Below are positions 52,171 to 64,000 of a stretch of 64,000 nt of DNA, piece by piece. The notes below the pieces were generated by a model that saw only the letters and a list, made by a program, of their open reading frames with translations, was not told where the DNA came from and did no database searches. The position numbers were made by a program, and so were the translations under genes. Source of the stretch: an uncultured bacterium (GTDB taxonomy: Bacteria; Bacillota_I; Bacilli_A; RFN20; CAG-826); NCBI GenBank assembly GCA_949297805.1, contig CASFTG010000002.1, positions 203,871-267,870 of the forward strand, read 5' to 3'. Numbering within the stretch: position 1 is the stretch's first letter; each line of letters begins with the position of its first letter.

Positions 52171-53069
52171 GCCGATTTATTGTAAAGCCTATTAGGCTTC
52201 CCCTCAACTTTTCTTAGGCCGAATATCGTTAGACTGAGGAATGGCAGGGCCAGGACCAAAGGCTTGGATAAGGCTGGGTAATATTGGTATAAGCCAGCCG
52301 AGGCGAGGGCTAGGGTGATGGCCGATCCCAAGGCTAACCATCTCCGGACCCGTCCTTTGATAATGGTCGGAAAGCCATAAAGGGATAAGTAGAGCCCGAA
52401 GCCTAAGAAAAGATAGGCGGCGGGGATGGAAGCAAAGGGAAGGGAAAAAGAAAGTAGCAGCGATACCATCCCAATTAGCAAGACGAGATTATGGAATTCG
52501 TCCCCTTGATGGGTCGGGAGTTTCAATCGGCTTTGGTTAGCAAGCAAGAAGATATTCGATATCCCGACTTGTCCAAGGCAATAGGCGAAGGCGAATAGAG
52601 GAAAGAAAGTCAGGGCTTTTTGATGATCAAGCGAGAGCAAATCGGCCAAAGAGACGACCATATCAAGGCCATATATCCCCTTGATTATGAATAGGCTTAG
52701 ATACAGGAGCAAGGTCTCAAGCAAAGCTGAGAGGAAAACCGTGATCGCCGTCCCGAGCCGTAACCGCATGCCATAGCCAAAGATTAGGCCGCAGTAGAGG
52801 GCGGGCAGCAGGAAGAAGATGACCGATTGCCAATCGGCGATCCCGATTAAGGGGCAAAGGATGGTGGCCGCCACCCCGAAGGCTAAGACGTATTTCCCTT
52901 GGCAAAGGAAAGAGAGGGCGCTGGAAAATAGAGGCAAGGCCAAGCAAAGGAGCAAGCCGAATAGGGGAAGATAGGCGATGGCGAGGCTCGCTAAGGCGAA
53001 AAGAGCCAAGGTCAAGGCGGCATAGGCGACGTTTTCCGCCGGGGTTTTCCTAGGGGTGAAAATAGCCAC
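52167..53069 (-). CDS. Polytopic membrane protein (possibly YybS/DUF2232-like)
   Basis: The 300-aa protein is almost entirely hydrophobic with about eight to nine helices. The overall length and Leu/Phe/Ala-rich pattern recall YybS/DUF2232 proteins, which in Bacilli often sit next to gdpP; here it is far from gdpP and I cannot confirm the family. It heads the minus-strand unit that includes 51598 and 50939. Confidence 0.6.
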   Translation of the reverse strand: MAIFTPRKTPAENVAYAALTLALFALASLAIAYLPLFGLLLCLALPLFSSALSFLCQGKYVLAFGVAATILCPLIGIADWQSVIFFLLPALYCGLIFGYGMRLRLGTAITVFLSALLETLLLYLSLFIIKGIYGLDMVVSLADLLSLDHQKALTFFPLFAFAYCLGQVGISNIFLLANQSRLKLPTHQGDEFHNLVLLIGMVSLLLSFSLPFASIPAAYLFLGFGLYLSLYGFPTIIKGRVRRWLALGSAITLALASAGLYQYYPALSKPLVLALPFLSLTIFGLRKVEGKPNRLYNKSA

Positions 53070-53199
53070 GGCTAAACTATACCCGATTTCCTTAATTTTT
53101 AACTAAGATATCCGTCTTTTGCAGGCTTTCTTAATGTTTTGGAAAGGCAATTCTAACGAGCGCTTCATCCGATAGAGACGTTTAGCGAAACATTTGGCT

Positions 53200-53236
53200 T
53201 TTCCTTATTCATAAGGAAAGGGAGGAAGGCTAAAAT
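53200..53236 (+). promoter_or_regulatory. Palindrome and -10 box of pcrA
   Basis: TTTCCTTAT, TC and ATAAGGAAA form a perfect 9-bp inverted repeat (53200-53219) covering the -35 position. TAAAAT (53231-53236) predicts a +1 at 53243, four bases before ATG 53247. A repressor site over the promoter is the simplest reading. Confidence 0.55.
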
Positions 53237-53246
53237 ATACGGGCAC

Positions 53247-57493
<4,247 letters not shown>

Positions 57494-57514
57494 TGTGTAT
57501 ACTAAGGAACGCTT

Positions 57515-57811
57515 ATGAAGACGATAACCAAAGATGTGTTGATCGATGCGGCCCACCGGCTGATGTTCGATATGTCGAGTGAGGAATACGATACCTTGCT
57601 CGAGGAGTTCAAGATTTTGACCAAACAAATGGAGACGATCGGGAAGATCGAAGGGCTCGATGATTATGAGCCGATGACCTTCCCCTTCGATTGCCATACC
57701 GATGTCCTCCGGGAGGATATCCCCGAGACCCCGTTATCGACCGAAGAGGCCTTGAAGAATGCCGGCTCGGTCATGGACAACCAAATCAAATTGCCAAAGG
57801 TGGTGGGATAA
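57515..57811 (+). CDS. gatC: Glutamyl-tRNA(Gln)/aspartyl-tRNA(Asn) amidotransferase subunit C
   Basis: The 98-aa protein has the GatC pattern: N-terminal helices with LIDAAHRLMFDMSSEEYDTLLEEF and the C-terminal LSTEEALKNAG block. It stabilises the GatA-GatB complex. TATACT (57498-57503) lies 11 nt upstream and AAGGAA overlaps the region, so an additional promoter is possible. gatA follows after 1 nt. Confidence 0.9.
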   Translation: MKTITKDVLIDAAHRLMFDMSSEEYDTLLEEFKILTKQMETIGKIEGLDDYEPMTFPFDCHTDVLREDIPETPLSTEEALKNAGSVMDNQIKLPKVVG

Positions 57812-57812
57812 G

Positions 57813-59282
57813 ATGCGTTACCTCGATAAACCGATCGCCGCGATCCATGCGGCGCTGCAAAATAAGGAAGTCACCCCGTATCAATTGCTACTAGAGGCCA
57901 AAGAAAGAATCGAAGCCAATGACTGCAATGCCTATGAACGCTTAACCATTCCTAGCGAAGAAGAGCTGATGAAGGAGCTTGGCCCCTTCGAGGACGATAA
58001 CCTCCTTTATGGTATCCCCTATGTCTGCAAGGATAACTTCTCGACCAAGGGGATCGAGACGACCGCCTCGTCCAACGTGTTAAATGGCTATGTGCCGGTT
58101 TTCGACGCGACGGTGGTGCAAAAACTTAAGGACAAGAAAGCGGTTATGCTCGGCAAGACCACCTTGGATGAACTCGCCATGGGTGGAACCGGGACCACCG
58201 GCCATAAGGGCATCACCTATAACCCCTTTGATCCTTCGAAGAAACGGATGGTCGGGGGTTCGTCCTGCGGGTCAGCCGCCGCCTTGGCGAATGGGGATTG
58301 CTGCTTCGCCACCGGTTCTGACACCGGCGACTCGGTCCGGAAGCCAGCCTCTTTAGCCGGCCTAGTCGGCTTTAAGCCCACTTGGGGTCGAATCTCCCGT
58401 TATGGGCTTTTCCCCTTCGCCCCGTCTTTAGACCACGTCGGCTACTTCACTCATTATGTGGAAGATGCCGCCATCTTACTCAATGTTTTGGCGGGCCATG
58501 ATGATATGGATTTCACTTCTTCTTACGTCCCGACCGAGGACTATACCGCCCATCTTCATGATGGGTTAAAAGGAAAGAAGTTCGCCGTTATCAAAGAGAT
58601 CATCGATTCGGTCGATGATAGCTATAACAAAGCGAAGTTCTTTGCTTTGATCAAGAAGATTGAGGACGAAGGAGGAACGGTCGAATACGTTGAGTTCGGG
58701 GAAGAGTTGCTCCGCTCGATCTATGCGACCTATATCGTCATCTCCTGCGCCGAGGCGACCAGTAACGACGCCAACCTCGACGGGATTAAGTTCGGTCCCT
58801 ATTATGGGGGTAACTCATATCAGGAAGTGATGATGAACGCGAGAACCAAAGGGTTCAGCGAACTTATTAAGCGCCGCTTCGTCATTGGCTCGTTTGCCTT
58901 GATGAAAGAAAATCAGGAAGACCTCTTCTTGCGGGCCCAGCGGAACCGGGCGAAAATCGTTGAGAAAACGAATGAGATATTGGCGAATTGCGACGCGATT
59001 CTCGTCCCGGCCGCCCCTTCGATCGCCAGCGAATTCGCGCAAAGCTCGGATAAATTATCCAGCGAATACTTAATCGCCGATAACCATCTGGCTTTAGGCA
59101 ATTTTGCCGGCCTCCCCTCAATCACCGTGCCTTTGGCTTTAGAAAACGGGATGCCGCTTGGCATCAATTTGATGTCGAAGGCCTTCACCGAAGCGAGCCT
59201 CTTATCCTTAGCCCAGTCGATTGAGGATATCACCGGCCTCGGCGGCTTAAGCGTTGCTAACCCGAAGGAGGGCAATTTATGA
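57813..59282 (+). CDS. gatA: Glutamyl-tRNA amidotransferase subunit A
   Basis: The 489-aa amidase-signature enzyme has the catalytic Lys in YVCKDNFSTKG, the cis-Ser in GGSSCGSAAAL and the nucleophile Ser in GSDTGDSVRKPA. The Cys in SSCGS and the Asp and Lys in TGDSVRKP replace the common SSGGS and TGGSIRQP; I recall the same changes from Mollicute GatA, and the triad itself is intact. It releases ammonia from glutamine for GatB. ATG 57813 follows AAAGGTGGTG; the longer frame from 57759 overlaps gatC. Confidence 0.95.
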   Translation: MRYLDKPIAAIHAALQNKEVTPYQLLLEAKERIEANDCNAYERLTIPSEEELMKELGPFEDDNLLYGIPYVCKDNFSTKGIETTASSNVLNGYVPVFDATVVQKLKDKKAVMLGKTTLDELAMGGTGTTGHKGITYNPFDPSKKRMVGGSSCGSAAALANGDCCFATGSDTGDSVRKPASLAGLVGFKPTWGRISRYGLFPFAPSLDHVGYFTHYVEDAAILLNVLAGHDDMDFTSSYVPTEDYTAHLHDGLKGKKFAVIKEIIDSVDDSYNKAKFFALIKKIEDEGGTVEYVEFGEELLRSIYATYIVISCAEATSNDANLDGIKFGPYYGGNSYQEVMMNARTKGFSELIKRRFVIGSFALMKENQEDLFLRAQRNRAKIVEKTNEILANCDAILVPAAPSIASEFAQSSDKLSSEYLIADNHLALGNFAGLPSITVPLALENGMPLGINLMSKAFTEASLLSLAQSIEDITGLGGLSVANPKEGNL

Positions 59283-60709
59283 ATTTCGAACCGGTTATCG
59301 GACTGGAAATCCACGTCCAGATGAAGACGAAGTCGAAGATGTTCTCCGGCTCGCCCAATTCCTTCTCCCATACCCCCAATAGCGAAGTCACCCCCTTCGA
59401 TATGGCTTTCCCTGGCACCATGCCCCGGGTCAATAAGCAGGCGGTGATTAATGCCATTCGAGTGGCTAACGCCCTCCATATGGAGATTGACCCTATTATT
59501 CGCTTCGACCGAAAGAACTATTTCTACGCCGACCTTCCCAAGGGATTTCAAATCACTCAGCAATTTCATCCGATTGGGAAAAATGGATATTTGGATATCC
59601 TTGATGAGAACGGTAATACCAAGCGGATTCGAATTGAACGGATCCATATGGAGGAGGATACTTGCAAGCAACTCCATTTCCCCGATTGCTCCTTATTGGA
59701 TTACAACCGGGCCGGGACCCCGTTAGTCGAGATCGTCTCGATGCCGGATATCCGTTCCGGGACCGAGGCGATGCATTATGTCGAAGCGATCCGCAATATC
59801 GTTGTGTATTCGCTTTCAAGCGATGGCAAGATGGAGGAAGGGTCGCTCCGGTGCGACGTTAACGTCTCCTTACGCCCCTTTGGCTCCGATAAATTCGGGA
59901 CCAAGGTTGAACTTAAGAACCTTAACTCGATTAAGAACATCGAGCAGGCTCTTGATTATGAGATCGCCCGCCAGTCGGCTTGTCTCTTATCCAATACGCC
60001 CATCCAGCAGGAGACCCGTCGGTTCGACGAAGGAAGCGGCAAAACCGTCCTCATGCGGGTGAAAACCGATGCCGTCGACTATAAATACTTCCCCGAGCCG
60101 AACATCGCCCCGATTCAATTAAGCGAAGCCTTCATCGAGGAGGCCATCAATACTTGCCCCGAGCTTTATGATTCGAAGAAGACCCGTTATCTCGCTTACG
60201 GGCTGCCGGAGAAAGATATCGAGATCATCCTCTCTTCCTTGGATTCGGCCCTCTATTTCGAAAAAGCCATCCAAGGCGGGAATTACGTTAAGACCATCGC
60301 CAACTTCCTGATTGTCGAGATCAACTCGTATCTGAATAAGAACGGGATCTCCATCAAGGAACTGAAGTTATCGCCTGAGCATCTACGGGATATCGCCGCC
60401 TATCAAGAGGAAGGGTATTCCCATAAGCAATGCGCCGACATCCTCTTCTATTGTTTAGAACAAGAGGACTGCTCGCCTTCGGAGGCTAAGTCGGCTTTGA
60501 AGGTCGAGAAGCAAATCAGCGACGATGGGGCGATCCGGGAACTGGTCAAACAGGTCCTCGAGGCCAATCCCCAATCGATCGAGGATTATAAAAACGGCAA
60601 AGGCCGGGCGGTCGGCTTCTTGATCGGCCAGGCGATGAAGCTTTCCAAAGGGAAGGCTAACCCCCAAGCCGTCAGCAAGATAATGAATGAGGAATTAGCC
60701 AAGAAATGA
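59279..60709 (+). CDS. gatB: Glutamyl-tRNA amidotransferase subunit B
   Basis: The 476-aa protein has the GatB start VIGLEIHVQMKTKSKMFSG, the metal and tRNA blocks FDRKNYFYADLPKGFQITQ and EGSLRCDVNVSLRP, GTKVELKNLNSIK and a C-terminal YqeY-like tail domain. It phosphorylates and amidates the Glu (or Asp) on mischarged tRNA. It overlaps gatA (ATGA) and the following DUF1836 gene. Confidence 0.97.
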   Translation: MNFEPVIGLEIHVQMKTKSKMFSGSPNSFSHTPNSEVTPFDMAFPGTMPRVNKQAVINAIRVANALHMEIDPIIRFDRKNYFYADLPKGFQITQQFHPIGKNGYLDILDENGNTKRIRIERIHMEEDTCKQLHFPDCSLLDYNRAGTPLVEIVSMPDIRSGTEAMHYVEAIRNIVVYSLSSDGKMEEGSLRCDVNVSLRPFGSDKFGTKVELKNLNSIKNIEQALDYEIARQSACLLSNTPIQQETRRFDEGSGKTVLMRVKTDAVDYKYFPEPNIAPIQLSEAFIEEAINTCPELYDSKKTRYLAYGLPEKDIEIILSSLDSALYFEKAIQGGNYVKTIANFLIVEINSYLNKNGISIKELKLSPEHLRDIAAYQEEGYSHKQCADILFYCLEQEDCSPSEAKSALKVEKQISDDGAIRELVKQVLEANPQSIEDYKNGKGRAVGFLIGQAMKLSKGKANPQAVSKIMNEELAKK

Positions 60710-61452
60710 AGAAAGAGATTGGGGATTTGCAAGCCTATTTGAAGAAAGTCGCCTCTTTCTCCTTGCCTAAATACAAAGAACTCCCTTCGGTGGAGCTATA
60801 TATGGAGCAAGTCCTCAATTTCATCAACGGGGCTTTAACTGACCTCACTCCGGCGGGGGAGAAGGCTTTGACGTCCTTCATGGTCAATAACTACGTCAAG
60901 GCCAAGATGATCTCGACCCCGACGAAGAAGAAGTACTCGAGGGATCAAATCGGCTATCTGATGGCGATTTGCCTTATGAAGTCGACTTTGTCGATGGGCG
61001 ATATCGCGGTTTTGCTCGAACATGAAGCCGGGATCTCGGTCGAGAAGGAACGGGTCTATTCGTTCTTTTGCGAACTTGAGACCTCGATCCTTTCTGAGAC
61101 GGCCAAGAAGACCATGCCCCGGGTCGACGAGGTTTCTCGCCGCCTCAAAAGCGAATCCAGCCGGAAGAATAAGCAAGCCGAGGACAACGCGATCAATGCC
61201 CTCGCTTTATTGGCCCTTCGCTTGTCTATTCAAGCCCAAGCGAATAAACTTTTAAGTGATTTCATCATCGATGTCTTGCGCAAGTCATCCCGGAGCGAAG
61301 AGGCCTATTCGATCGAGACTTATCCTACCACTAAGGAAGCCAAGCACGAGGCGGCCTTAGGCAAAGTCGAAGCCAAGCGACTCGCCGAGGCGAAGCAGGC
61401 GCCGAAGAGTAATAAAAAGGAGAAGAAATCCAAAAAGGAGAAAAAAGCATGA
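60706..61452 (+). CDS. DUF1836-domain protein
   Basis: The 248-aa protein has the DUF1836 core (about 25-140): LPSVELYMEQVLNFINGAL, FMVNNYVKAKMI and YSRDQIGYLMAICLMKSTLS, which resembles MerR-like helix-turn-helix regulators, then a helical region and a strongly basic Lys-rich tail (KNKKEKKSKKEKK type). It may bind DNA. It overlaps gatB at its start and galE at its end, so it may link translation and sugar genes in one transcript. Confidence 0.8.
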   Translation: MKKEIGDLQAYLKKVASFSLPKYKELPSVELYMEQVLNFINGALTDLTPAGEKALTSFMVNNYVKAKMISTPTKKKYSRDQIGYLMAICLMKSTLSMGDIAVLLEHEAGISVEKERVYSFFCELETSILSETAKKTMPRVDEVSRRLKSESSRKNKQAEDNAINALALLALRLSIQAQANKLLSDFIIDVLRKSSRSEEAYSIETYPTTKEAKHEAALGKVEAKRLAEAKQAPKSNKKEKKSKKEKKA

Positions 61453-62459
61453 GGATTCTCGTCACTGGAGGGACCGGGTTCATCGGTTCTGAAACCGTCG
61501 TCGAATTGATCAAGAACGGTTATGAGGCTATCATCGTCGACAACTTGTCGAATTCGAAATCGGCCGTCGTCGACCGGATCGAAACCATCACCGGCACCCG
61601 CCCGGTGTTCTATGAAGCCGATTGCTGCGACCTCGCGGATTTTGAGGAAGTCTTCAAAAAAGAGAAGATCGATGCCGTCATCCACTTCGCCGGTTTAAAG
61701 GCGGTCGGGGAATCGGTCCATAAGCCGGTCGAATACTACTCCAACAACCTCATCTCGACCTGCAACCTCTTAAAACTGATGAAGAAGTACGGGGTTCATA
61801 ACATCGTCTTCTCCAGCTCGGCCACCGTCTATGGGGTTCCCAAGCATGTGCCGCTTTACGAAACCGACCCGGTCGAATCGGCCACCAACCCCTATGGGGA
61901 GACGAAAGTCATGATCGAGCGGATACTTGAGGATGCCTGCAAGGCCGATAAAGAACTCAATGCCGCCCTCCTCCGTTATTTCAATCCGATTGGGGCCCAT
62001 CCCTCGGGATTGCTGGGCGAAGACCCCAACGGCATCCCCAATAACCTCATGCCCTATATCACCCAAGTCGCCATCGGTAAACTCGATCACCTTCGGGTTT
62101 ATGGCGATACTTATCCGACCCCCGATGGAACCGGGATCCGGGATTATATCCATGTCGTCGATTTAGCCAAAGGGCATGTGGCGACCATTAAAAAACTCAT
62201 CACCAATCCGGGCTTAGTCATCTATAACCTTGGGACCGGGAAAGGCACTTCGGTCCTCGAGATGGTCAAGGCTTTTGAAGAAGCGACCGGGGTCCATATC
62301 CCCTATACCATCGAAGGGGTCCGGGCCGGCGACGTGGCGGAGAATTACGCCAATTGCGATAAAGCTTACAAGGAACTCGGCTGGAAGGCGGAATTGACCG
62401 TCTTCGATGCCTGCCGTGATGCCTATAACTTTCAAAAGAAGAACCCCAACGGGATTTAA
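61449..62459 (+). CDS. galE: UDP-glucose 4-epimerase
   Basis: The 336-aa extended SDR has the NAD motif VTGGTGFIGSETV, the SSSATVYG catalytic Ser/Thr region and YGETK with the catalytic Tyr-Lys, followed by LRYFNPIGAHPSG and DYIHVVDLAKGH. It interconverts UDP-glucose and UDP-galactose, supplying the glycan pathway at 31-40 kb and galactose use. GGAGAAAAAAGC precedes the ATG. Confidence 0.95.
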   Translation: MRILVTGGTGFIGSETVVELIKNGYEAIIVDNLSNSKSAVVDRIETITGTRPVFYEADCCDLADFEEVFKKEKIDAVIHFAGLKAVGESVHKPVEYYSNNLISTCNLLKLMKKYGVHNIVFSSSATVYGVPKHVPLYETDPVESATNPYGETKVMIERILEDACKADKELNAALLRYFNPIGAHPSGLLGEDPNGIPNNLMPYITQVAIGKLDHLRVYGDTYPTPDGTGIRDYIHVVDLAKGHVATIKKLITNPGLVIYNLGTGKGTSVLEMVKAFEEATGVHIPYTIEGVRAGDVAENYANCDKAYKELGWKAELTVFDACRDAYNFQKKNPNGI

Positions 62460-62468
62460 GGAGCGACC

Positions 62469-63371
62469 ATGACCAAGACCTTCGAAGTGACTCTTCCTAG
62501 CGGCGAGACCTTAAAAGGGCGGCGCTACGAGAAAAAGGACGCCAGCCAAGTCCTCTGCCTCATCACCGGGATGTGTGAGCATTCCCTCCGTTACGATGAC
62601 TTCGCCAAGTTCCTCAATAAGAACGGGATTGAGGTGTATGTCCTCGACGCCTTCGGCCAAGGGTTAAACGCCGAATCCGAAGCCGACCTCCAAATCTGGC
62701 CCGAAGATGGCTTTGAGAAAAACGTCGATGGGCTCGAGGCGATGATTCAATTAGCCTCGAAGTCGGGCCTCCCCATCACTTTGATGGGTCATTCGATGGG
62801 CTCGTTCATGGTTCAGCGTTATTTGGAACGCTACCCCGGCCACGTCAAGAAAGCCATCCTCTGCGGCTCCAACGGTGGTCAACTAGGCTTGATGAAGTTA
62901 GCCAATTTCGTCGGCAAGCTCCTCATCAATAAGAAAAACTGGAAGAAGCCGATCAAACTCATCACCAACTTAGCCTTTGGCCCCTATGTCAAAGGGGCGG
63001 CTTCGGCCAAGACCGAATTCGATTGGCTTTCCTATAATGAGGCCAATGTCCAAGCCTATATCGCCGATCCCTACTGCGGCGCCCCCAACACCGGCTCCTT
63101 CTGGAAAGGGTTCTTCGCGGGCATGGTCAAAATCTGGGACAAGAAGGAAATGGCCAAATTGGTCCCGACTGAGGTCCTTATCATCTCGGGTAAGGAAGAT
63201 CCGGTGGGGCAATTCGGGTCCGGTCTGCTTTGGCTCCGCGATGCTTATAAAGCACGGGGGCTGAAGGTCGTCCTCCACCTCTATTCCAATATGCGGCATG
63301 AGGTGCTTAACGAAGACAACAAGCAGGAAGTCTACGATGACGTCCTCCGCTTCCTAGTCGAAGGGAAGTAA
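62469..63371 (+). CDS. Alpha/beta hydrolase (monoacylglycerol-lipase-like)
   Basis: The 300-aa serine hydrolase of the S33/Hydrolase_4 type has CLITGMCEHSLRYDDFAKFL near the oxyanion region, the nucleophile elbow LMGHSMGSF, the acid in IISGKEDPVGQFG and the His in YSNMRHEVLNE. It likely splits lysophospholipids or monoacylglycerols, or other esters. AAGGAG precedes the ATG 9 nt after galE, so it is co-transcribed. Confidence 0.88.
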   Translation: MTKTFEVTLPSGETLKGRRYEKKDASQVLCLITGMCEHSLRYDDFAKFLNKNGIEVYVLDAFGQGLNAESEADLQIWPEDGFEKNVDGLEAMIQLASKSGLPITLMGHSMGSFMVQRYLERYPGHVKKAILCGSNGGQLGLMKLANFVGKLLINKKNWKKPIKLITNLAFGPYVKGAASAKTEFDWLSYNEANVQAYIADPYCGAPNTGSFWKGFFAGMVKIWDKKEMAKLVPTEVLIISGKEDPVGQFGSGLLWLRDAYKARGLKVVLHLYSNMRHEVLNEDNKQEVYDDVLRFLVEGK

Positions 63372-63379
63372 AGATAACG

Positions 63380-63407
63380 GCGCCTATCCAATGGGTGCCT
63401 TTTATCT
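63380..63407 (+). terminator. Probable terminator after the hydrolase gene
   Basis: GGCGCC and GGTGCC can pair through one G-U, with a TATCCAAT-type loop, followed by TTTTAT. It is weak but correctly placed after the galE-hydrolase unit. Confidence 0.45.
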
Positions 63408-63518
63408 AATCCAATAAGCGCCAAATTGGCAGTTAACAGGTATCATCTAGTAGCAAAATGGCATTTCCCATTAGTTGGTGCCTACTCATGACATCAAACT
63501 TTACGGAGAGACAGAAAA

Positions 63519-64000
63519 ATGAACTATAAAATCGAGCGGCCCCTTTTCCATCCGACTCCGAAGAAAGGATGGATCAATGATCCTAATGGCTTCTCCTTTT
63601 ATCAGGGCCATTACCATTTGTTCGCCCAATATAATCCTTTTGAGCCGAAGTGGGGCCCGATGCATTGGCTTCATTTCCTTTCCCCGGATTTAGTCCATTG
63701 GAAGGAGGTCGGTATCGCCCTTCAGCCGGAGCATCCTTATGAGCTGCCATGGGGTTGTTTCTCGGGGACGGCCATCCAAGACGAGGACCAATTGCTCCTT
63801 TATTACACCGGGGCTCAAGAAGGGGCCCAGGTCCAATGTTTAGCCAGCAGCCTAGATGGAGAAACTTTTGTTAAATATCCCGGTAACCCAATCCTTGATG
63901 GGACGAGTTTGCCTGCTGGATATTCATTAAAGGACTTTCGTGACCCAAAGATTGTCAAGCAAAAAGGCCGTTACTATCTTTTTACCGGGGTCAAGAAGCC
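63519..64000 (+). CDS. Glycoside hydrolase family 32 (sucrose-6-phosphate hydrolase type), 3' truncated
   Basis: About 160 codons are visible before the window ends. The GH32 hallmarks are present: HPTPKKGWINDPNGF with the catalytic nucleophile Asp, HWLHFLSPDLVHWKEVGIAL, GCFSGTA and DFRDPKI. The substrate is sucrose, sucrose-6-phosphate or a fructan. The ATG follows GGAGAGACAGAAAA. The gene is monocistronic at its 5' end as far as is visible; no clear -35/-10 pair is seen upstream. Confidence 0.92.
   Translation, partial: MNYKIERPLFHPTPKKGWINDPNGFSFYQGHYHLFAQYNPFEPKWGPMHWLHFLSPDLVHWKEVGIALQPEHPYELPWGCFSGTAIQDEDQLLLYYTGAQEGAQVQCLASSLDGETFVKYPGNPILDGTSLPAGYSLKDFRDPKIVKQKGRYYLFTGVKK

Overview
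The window looks like a chromosomal segment of a Gram-positive (Bacillota) bacterium, probably an uncultured Bacilli lineage close to the Mollicutes/Erysipelotrichia. The evidence is the gene order gdpP-rplI-dnaB-walJ-rlmH (origin-proximal in Bacilli), a NAD-dependent LigA, GatCAB with Mollicute-like GatA signature residues, DUF1836 and NtdP/DUF402 proteins, a ThiT-type thiamine transporter under a TPP riboswitch, Lgt plus lipoproteins, and no outer-membrane genes. TGA works as a stop codon (many ATGA junctions) and Trp is TGG, so the code is standard and not the Mycoplasma code. By eye the GC content is moderate, around half. The lineage is an inference.

Layout. 0-3.2 kb: two surface proteins with Ig-like (Big_2) domains and the same Cys-Gly C-terminal membrane tail; one carries an endonuclease I domain. 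3.2-8.5 kb: c-di-AMP phosphodiesterase and the replication/ribosome cluster. 8.6-18 kb: Fe-S old-yellow-enzyme reductase, HAD phosphatase, Lgt, CPBP protease, SWIM/SNF2 pair. 18-23.5 kb: fast-evolving region of membrane and surface proteins with a decayed paralogue, then tmRNA (ssrA) and a frameshifted small gene. 23.4-30.4 kb: permuted GH3 glycosidase, acyltransferase, anchored Ntn amidohydrolase, four-domain flavodiiron protein. 30.5-40.8 kb: surface-polysaccharide locus (ABC ATPase, GT-D transferase, polymerase candidate, lipoprotein, ATP-grasp, flippase, three GT4 transferases). 40.8-45.6 kb: uracil-DNA glycosylase, AlbA_2 regulator with promoter repeats, TPP riboswitch-thiT, membrane protein. 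45.6-50.2 kb: NtdP plus the t6A genes tsaE, tsaB-rimI fusion, tsaD, and asnS. 50.2-53.1 kb: small membrane proteins and a 50-residue lipoprotein. 53.2-61.5 kb: pcrA-ligA-gatCAB-DUF1836. 61.4-64 kb: galE, a serine hydrolase and a GH32 sucrase cut by the window end.

The most striking global signal is how transcription units begin. About a dozen units have a -10 hexamer (TATAAT, TAAAAT, TAGAAT, TATCAT) placed so that the predicted transcript starts within 0-5 bases of the start codon, with no Shine-Dalgarno site. Downstream genes, and a minority of first genes, have clear GGAGG sites or ATGA-type overlaps. This suggests that leaderless mRNAs are a routine way to start translation here. Other notable points are a tmRNA tag ending in Leu-Ala-Arg-Ala, a TPP riboswitch with a legible Shine-Dalgarno-sequestering switch, and a 20-bp triple repeat abutting the -10 box of an AlbA_2 regulator.
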